A DNA stretch of 64,000 bases, taken from assembly GCA_900538705.1 (NCBI GenBank), contig UPZG01000009.1, positions 1 through 64,000 on the forward strand. Direction: 5' to 3'. This DNA is from an uncultured Porphyromonadaceae bacterium (GTDB lineage: Bacteria; Bacteroidota; Bacteroidia; Bacteroidales; Barnesiellaceae_A). Shown piece after piece: positions 59,675-64,000 of the stretch. A program made the translations under genes and the position numbers. The notes beneath the pieces are model-generated. The model was not told where the DNA came from and ran no database searches. It saw only the letters and a program-made list of their open reading frames with translations. Numbering within the stretch: position 1 is the stretch's first letter; the number at the start of each line of letters is the position of its first letter.

Positions 59675-60199
59675 ATGAACTTGGAAAATCTAAAAGGTCT
59701 TATTCGTGACATCCCCGATTTCCCTAAAAAGGGAATTCTTTTCAAGGATTTCACTACTGTCTTTAAGGACAAGGACGCGTTGCATGATCTTACCGAATAC
59801 ATGGCTTCGATGTATGCCGGTAGGGGTATAACGAAAGTGGTGGGCATAGAGTCGCGCGGCTTTATCATGGGCCCTATCATTGCAGAAAAAATTGGTGCCG
59901 GCTTTGTTCCTATGAGAAAGCCAGGGAAGTTGCCGGCTGAAACCTGGAGCGAAAGTTATACCAAAGAGTATGGCACTGATACGATAGAGATACATGTTGA
60001 TGCTTTGGACGAGAATGATGTGGTGCTGTTGCATGACGATTTGTTGGCTACGGGCGGAACCATGTATGCTGCATATTTGTTGGTAAAACGGTTCAATCCT
60101 AAAAAAATCTATGTGAACTTTATTTCGGAATTGCTCGACTTGAATGGCCGTGCCATGTTCCCTAAGGATGTAGAGATAGAGACCTTGATTAAATATTGA
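59675..60199 (+). CDS. apt: Adenine phosphoribosyltransferase
   Basis: Salvages adenine to AMP using PRPP. In 174 residues: the N-terminal IRDIPDFPKKGILFKDFT, GIESRGFIMGPIIA, and the PRPP motif VLLHDDLLATGGTM. Length and motifs are standard. uvrC begins 5 bases after the stop, so they form one transcript. Confidence 0.97.
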   Translation: MNLENLKGLIRDIPDFPKKGILFKDFTTVFKDKDALHDLTEYMASMYAGRGITKVVGIESRGFIMGPIIAEKIGAGFVPMRKPGKLPAETWSESYTKEYGTDTIEIHVDALDENDVVLLHDDLLATGGTMYAAYLLVKRFNPKKIYVNFISELLDLNGRAMFPKDVEIETLIKY

Positions 60200-60203
60200 T
60201 GTT

Positions 60204-62015
60204 GTGCCTGCCACCGACCAACATATAAAAGATATTCTTGCCCTCTTGCCTGAGACACCGGGAGTGTATCAGTATTTCGATAAAGAGGGCAAGATTATAT
60301 ATGTAGGTAAGGCAAAAAATCTGAAAAGAAGAGTTTCGTCATACTTTAACAAAGTACATGAGGACTCTCCTAAAACCAGAATTCTGGTGCGTCATATTGC
60401 CGACTTGAAGTATATTCTTGTCGATACGGAAGAAGACGCACTGCATCTTGAAAACTCTTTGATAAAGAAGTATAAGCCTCGCTATAATATTCTGCTCAAA
60501 GATGACAAAACTTATCCGTGGATTTGTGTAACCAATGAAGATTTCCCTCGTGTATTCCTTACACGTAGGGTAGAACGTAAAAGTGGTGCTAAGTATTATG
60601 GCCCTTATGCGCATGTACACATCGCTAAAACGGTACTCGAACTTTTACACGAACTTTTCCCCTTACGTACCTGTCGGTATGCTCTTACAGCCGATGCTGT
60701 AGAAAAGCATAAGTATAAGCTTTGCCTTCAATATCATATAAAACGTTGTATGGGGTGTTGCGAGGGTCTTATTTCTCGCGAGACCTATGCGGGATACATT
60801 GATGCCGTAAAACAAATACTCAATGGCAATACACAGCAGTTGAGCAATGTGTTGCTACAAGAGATGCAAGAGTTGGCATCGCAGCTTCGTTTTGAGGAGG
60901 CACAGGAAGTGAAACAACGTTATGAGTTGGTAGAGCGTTATAAGGCCAAATCTGTTGTCGTGAGTACAACAATACACAATGTCGATGTCTTTTCTTATGA
61001 TGAGGATGATGCGCTTGCATTTATTAATTATATGCATGTCAAGGCGGGTTCTATAGTACAATGTGTCACTATAGAATATAAGAAAAAACTCGATGAAACG
61101 GCTGCTGAAATTTTAGCTCTTGGTATTGCAGAATTGCGCTCACGTTTTGATAGTGATACACGCGAAGCTATTGTACCGTTTCTTCCTGAAACGGAGTTTT
61201 CCGATTTGCGTTTTATTCTTCCGGAGCGGGGTGACAAACGTAAGTTGCTTGATATTTCGCTGCAGAATGTGCGACAGTACAAGATAGATAGGTTGAAGCA
61301 ATCGGAGAAACTCAATCCGGAGCAGCGTGCTACCCGCATATTATCGCGATTGCAGAAGGATTTCCGTCTCAACGAACTTCCCGTACACATAGAATGTTTC
61401 GATAACTCCAATATTCAAGGTACCAACCCGGTGGCTTCATGTGTCGTTTTCAAAATGGCGAAGCCATCGAAAAAAGATTATCGTCACTTCAATATCAAGA
61501 CAGTTGTCGGTCCCGATGATTTCGCATCGATGCGCGAAATTATCTATCGTCGTTACCATCGTTTAGTAGAAGAGGGGCAGCCATTACCACAGCTTATCGT
61601 GGTTGATGGAGGTAAGGGGCAGTTGAGTGCCGCTGTTTCGTCATTGGACGAGTTGGGTTTGCGGGGCAAGATAGCTATTGTAGGCATTGCTAAGAGACTC
61701 GAAGAAATATATTTTCCAGGCGATACGGTGCCGCTTTATATCGATAAGAATTCTGAGTCGTTGCGGCTAATACAGCATTTACGCGACGAAGCACACCGTT
61801 TTGGTATCACACATCATCGTAATCGTCGCAGCAAGTCGCAAACAGTGTCGGTTCTGGATGGCGTAAAAGGGGTGGGCGAACAGTCTCGAGACAAACTGTT
61901 ACGGCATTTTAAAAGTGTGAAGCGGATGGGTGAAGCCACGCAGGATGAGCTAGCCCAAGTTGTGGGTGCTGCGCGCGCAGCTATAGTGTATGATGCTTTA
62001 CATAAAGCAGAATAA
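60204..62015 (+). CDS. uvrC: UvrABC system protein C
   Basis: Makes both incisions in nucleotide excision repair. 603 residues with a GTG start: a GIY-YIG nuclease domain (GVYQYFDKEGKIIYVGKAKNLKRRV, 18-42), four cysteines in the middle (CRYAL, CLQYHIKRCMGCC), a UVR helix pair (EEAQEVKQRYELVERY), the C-terminal RNase H-like nuclease (IECFDNSNIQG, VVDGGKGQLSA) and tandem helix-hairpin-helix (GVKGVGEQSRDKLLRHF). All catalytic parts are present. Confidence 0.97.
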   Translation: MPATDQHIKDILALLPETPGVYQYFDKEGKIIYVGKAKNLKRRVSSYFNKVHEDSPKTRILVRHIADLKYILVDTEEDALHLENSLIKKYKPRYNILLKDDKTYPWICVTNEDFPRVFLTRRVERKSGAKYYGPYAHVHIAKTVLELLHELFPLRTCRYALTADAVEKHKYKLCLQYHIKRCMGCCEGLISRETYAGYIDAVKQILNGNTQQLSNVLLQEMQELASQLRFEEAQEVKQRYELVERYKAKSVVVSTTIHNVDVFSYDEDDALAFINYMHVKAGSIVQCVTIEYKKKLDETAAEILALGIAELRSRFDSDTREAIVPFLPETEFSDLRFILPERGDKRKLLDISLQNVRQYKIDRLKQSEKLNPEQRATRILSRLQKDFRLNELPVHIECFDNSNIQGTNPVASCVVFKMAKPSKKDYRHFNIKTVVGPDDFASMREIIYRRYHRLVEEGQPLPQLIVVDGGKGQLSAAVSSLDELGLRGKIAIVGIAKRLEEIYFPGDTVPLYIDKNSESLRLIQHLRDEAHRFGITHHRNRRSKSQTVSVLDGVKGVGEQSRDKLLRHFKSVKRMGEATQDELAQVVGAARAAIVYDALHKAE

Positions 62016-62342
62016 AAGTCAGACCTTATAAATGTCTATCTGTTTTTCTCTCTTCTTTCCCTTTTCCTTTCTTGGTGCATTCCTGCTATTTGCATATATG
62101 TTTTGTGGTAAACGTTTATTGTTTTGCATCTGCCTGTCGTAAAAACGGATGGCTCAGCATACTTAGGTAAGATCTATGTCGAGTATTTATTGGGGGTTGT
62201 ATTTTTATAAATAATTGATAATTAAATATTTATAATTATATTGGTTTAACCGATGCTCTCTTTACCGGCAAATGGGCCGACAATATAGTCTTCATCTCGT
62301 TTATTTTTATTTATTTTGCATGAACAGATTACACAGAAGCGT
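62016..62342. other. Spacer between uvrC and dtd
   Basis: About 330 bases with no recognised gene. Directly after uvrC a short CAGA/TCTG-type repeat is followed by a T-rich run, which may end the apt-uvrC transcript, but the stem is weak. No clean promoter for dtd was found. Confidence 0.4.
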
Positions 62343-62795
62343 ATGAGAATTGTTATACAGCGTGTAAGACATGCGTTGCTCAGTATTGGCGGCCATGAGT
62401 ATTCGTCTATTGGAGAAGGCATGGTTGTGCTGGTAGGCGTGGAAGAGCGTGATACGATAGATGATGTAGAGTGGCTTGTAAAAAAAACAGCCCAGTTGCG
62501 CATATATAATGACGAGAATGGAGTGATGAACCGTTCTTTGTTAGATATTGGCGGCAATGCGCTTGTCGTAAGTCAATTTACCCTACATGCATCGGTAAAA
62601 AAGGGAAATAGACCGGCTTATATTCGGGCGGCGCGTCCCGAACATGCGCGACCCCTTTATGAGGCTTTTTGCGAACGTATGTCGCAAACATTGGGTCGAA
62701 AGGTAGCAACCGGTGTGTTTGGGGCCGATATGCAGATAGAGCTGCTCAATGATGGTCCTGTAACGATATGTATAGACTCACAAAACAGAGAGTGA
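62343..62795 (+). CDS. dtd: D-aminoacyl-tRNA deacylase
   Basis: Frees D-amino acids (and glycine from tRNA-Ala) from mischarged tRNAs. In 150 residues: MRIVIQRVRHALLSI start, the catalytic VVSQFTLHASVKKGNRP and the cross-subunit motif NDGPVTICID. The ATG at 62343 fits the family; the frame extends upstream to 62316 without homologous sequence. mazG follows directly. Confidence 0.94.
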   Translation: MRIVIQRVRHALLSIGGHEYSSIGEGMVVLVGVEERDTIDDVEWLVKKTAQLRIYNDENGVMNRSLLDIGGNALVVSQFTLHASVKKGNRPAYIRAARPEHARPLYEAFCERMSQTLGRKVATGVFGADMQIELLNDGPVTICIDSQNRE

Positions 62796-62796
62796 T

Positions 62797-63129
62797 ATGA
62801 CGATTGATGAGGCACAAAAACAAGTAGACGAGTGGATAAAAAGCTACGGTGTACGTTATTTCGACGAGCTTACCAACATGGCTATTCTCACAGAAGAGGT
62901 GGGGGAGGTGGCTCGCATCATGGCGCGGCGTTATGGTGAGCAGTCGTCTAAAAAAGGCGAGAAGCTCGACCTCGCCGATGAGCTGGCCGATGTATTGTGG
63001 GTGCTTTGTTGCATTGCCAACCAGACGGGAGTAGACCTTACTGAAGCTTTTGTCCGTAACATAGAAAAGAAAACCGAACGTGATAAAGAACGACATAAAA
63101 ACAACTTAAAACTATATGAGCATGAATAA
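62797..63129 (+). CDS. MazG-type nucleotide pyrophosphohydrolase
   Basis: 110 residues, a single all-alpha MazG domain. The metal-binding acidic motif is LTEEVGEVARIM with EEVGE, and the second half is DLADELADVLWVLCCIAN. It hydrolyses nucleoside triphosphates or related compounds to monophosphates; the substrate is uncertain for single-domain members. The start is 1 base after the dtd stop, and the end overlaps deoC by 8 bases. Confidence 0.88.
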   Translation: MTIDEAQKQVDEWIKSYGVRYFDELTNMAILTEEVGEVARIMARRYGEQSSKKGEKLDLADELADVLWVLCCIANQTGVDLTEAFVRNIEKKTERDKERHKNNLKLYEHE

Positions 63130-64000
63130 GTACGAAGAGGCTTTGTCGCTCTATCCTACCGATATAGACGACGCTGCCGTGCAACAAGCCGTAGAGAAGA
63201 TTGTGCGAGACAACTTCGAAACCTACAATACCGTAGAGGTGTATAAGAAGTTATTTAACAGTATCGACCTCACCACATTGCGTACCGAGGACAATACTGC
63301 AACTGTGAGTCACTTTACACAACGTGTCAATGCTTTTGAGGAAGAGCATGGAGAGTTACCCAATGTTGCAGCCATTTGTGTGTATCCCAATTTTGCCGGT
63401 ACGGTACGAATGAATCTCGATGTATCGAGTGTAAGGATTGCTGCTGTTTCGGGTGGCTTTCCGTCATCACAAACTTTTACAGAGGTAAAAGTTGCAGAGA
63501 CAAAGCTTGCCGTAAAAGATGGTGCCGACGAGATAGACATTGTTATCAGCGTAGGCGATATGTTGGGGGGTAACTATGAAGAGATGTGCGATGAAATTGC
63601 CGAGTTGAAAAGCGCTTGTGGTAATGCACACTTGAAAGTAATACTCGAGACAGGAGCCCTTAAAACGGCATCAAACATCAAGAAGGCATCTATCCTGGCC
63701 ATCTATTCGGGTGCCGATTTCATAAAGACTTCTACCGGAAAGCAAGAGCCTGCTGCAACCCTCGAAGCTGTTTACGTAATGTGCCAGGCTATCAAAGAAT
63801 ACTACGATAAGACCGGTACAATGATTGGCATCAAGCCCTCCGGTGGTATTTCTACTACGGCCGATGCTGTGAAGTATTATTGTGTAGTGGCATCTGTATT
63901 GGGTGAAAAATGGTTGAACAATAACTATTTCCGTATTGGTGCCAGCCGCTTGGCAAACAATCTGTTGGGCGACATCCTTGGAGAGCCTGTCAAATTTTTC
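63122..64000 (+). CDS. deoC: Deoxyribose-phosphate aldolase, 3' end cut by window
   Basis: Cleaves 2-deoxyribose-5-phosphate to glyceraldehyde-3-phosphate and acetaldehyde. 293 codons are visible from ATG at 63122, with no stop before the window ends, so the true length is slightly greater. Features are AICVYPNFAG, GADEIDIVISVGDM, KVILETGAL and the Schiff-base lysine in DFIKTSTGK, then GIKPSGGIST. It is longer than the E. coli enzyme at the N-terminus. It overlaps the MazG-type gene by 8 bases. Confidence 0.94.
   Translation, partial: MNKYEEALSLYPTDIDDAAVQQAVEKIVRDNFETYNTVEVYKKLFNSIDLTTLRTEDNTATVSHFTQRVNAFEEEHGELPNVAAICVYPNFAGTVRMNLDVSSVRIAAVSGGFPSSQTFTEVKVAETKLAVKDGADEIDIVISVGDMLGGNYEEMCDEIAELKSACGNAHLKVILETGALKTASNIKKASILAIYSGADFIKTSTGKQEPAATLEAVYVMCQAIKEYYDKTGTMIGIKPSGGISTTADAVKYYCVVASVLGEKWLNNNYFRIGASRLANNLLGDILGEPVKFF

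Noticed and set aside
1..64000. CRISPR arrays, insertion sequences, integrases, toxin-antitoxin or restriction-modification genes
   Set aside because: None was seen: no direct-repeat array, transposase or recombinase motif, and the gene content is conserved core chromosome throughout.

Overview
The window comes from a member of the Bacteroidales (phylum Bacteroidota). Four things support this. There is a fused LpxC-FabZ gene between lpxD and lpxA. Promoters have the Bacteroidota form TTTG-N20-TAnnTTTG. Several families restricted to this phylum are present (PorZ of the type IX secretion system, DUF4294, DUF2851, a tandem signal peptidase pair). Shine-Dalgarno sequences are mostly absent. I cannot fix the genus. 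No insertion sequence, prophage, CRISPR array or rRNA operon was seen. This is core chromosome, with one partial tRNA at the left edge.

Layout. At 1-3.8 kb are tRNA-Val (partial) and the lipid A genes lpxD, lpxC-fabZ and lpxA. At 3.8-9.0 kb is a uronate (unsaturated galacturonate/pectin-type) catabolic module: an AraC regulator divergent from kdgK and eda, then kduI, kduD and a YhcH-family gene. At 9.2-11.3 kb is an oxidative stress unit: a Prx6-type peroxiredoxin and thioredoxin, divergent from oxyR across an OxyR-like operator. At 11.4-19.2 kb are sufC, sufD, sufS (no sufB beside them), topA, upp and a GNAT-like protein. At 19.2-20.3 kb is a long gene-free stretch with a probable structured small RNA. 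At 20.3-29.4 kb are cysS, a TlpA-like lipoprotein without its cysteines, a SAM-II-type riboswitch and metK, DUF2851, dapB, a LysR regulator and a split ThrE-type exporter preceded by an overlooked 57-residue membrane protein. At 29.8-37.3 kb are an active signal peptidase I, a paralogue lacking both catalytic residues, a WbqC-like protein, an RNA methyltransferase, purD and two membrane proteins.

From 37.2 to 45.5 kb a six-gene minus-strand operon runs nadA-leuS-yitT-rdgB-porZ-nudix. An AT-rich stretch at 45.5-46.0 kb follows. Here G/C skew on the given strand turns from C-rich to G-rich regardless of gene direction, and several DnaA-box-like 9-mers cluster. I propose it as the replication origin. 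A perfect parS palindrome lies about 13.5 kb to the right, directly after mnmG, as expected near an origin.

Right of the proposed origin come an rRNA methyltransferase gene, DUF4294, nadB, a surface-polysaccharide group (three GT4 and one GT2 glycosyltransferases plus a Kdo/InaA-type kinase), an AlkD-like repair protein and a nucleoside-recognition membrane protein. These are followed by ybeY, mnmG, parS, apt, uvrC, dtd, mazG and deoC (cut by the window end).

The most notable observations are the origin/parS region, the OxyR operator, the catalytically dead signal peptidase paralogue, the SAM-II leader with an internal small ORF, and the unassigned structured RNA near 19.8 kb. All base counts and motif positions were read by hand.
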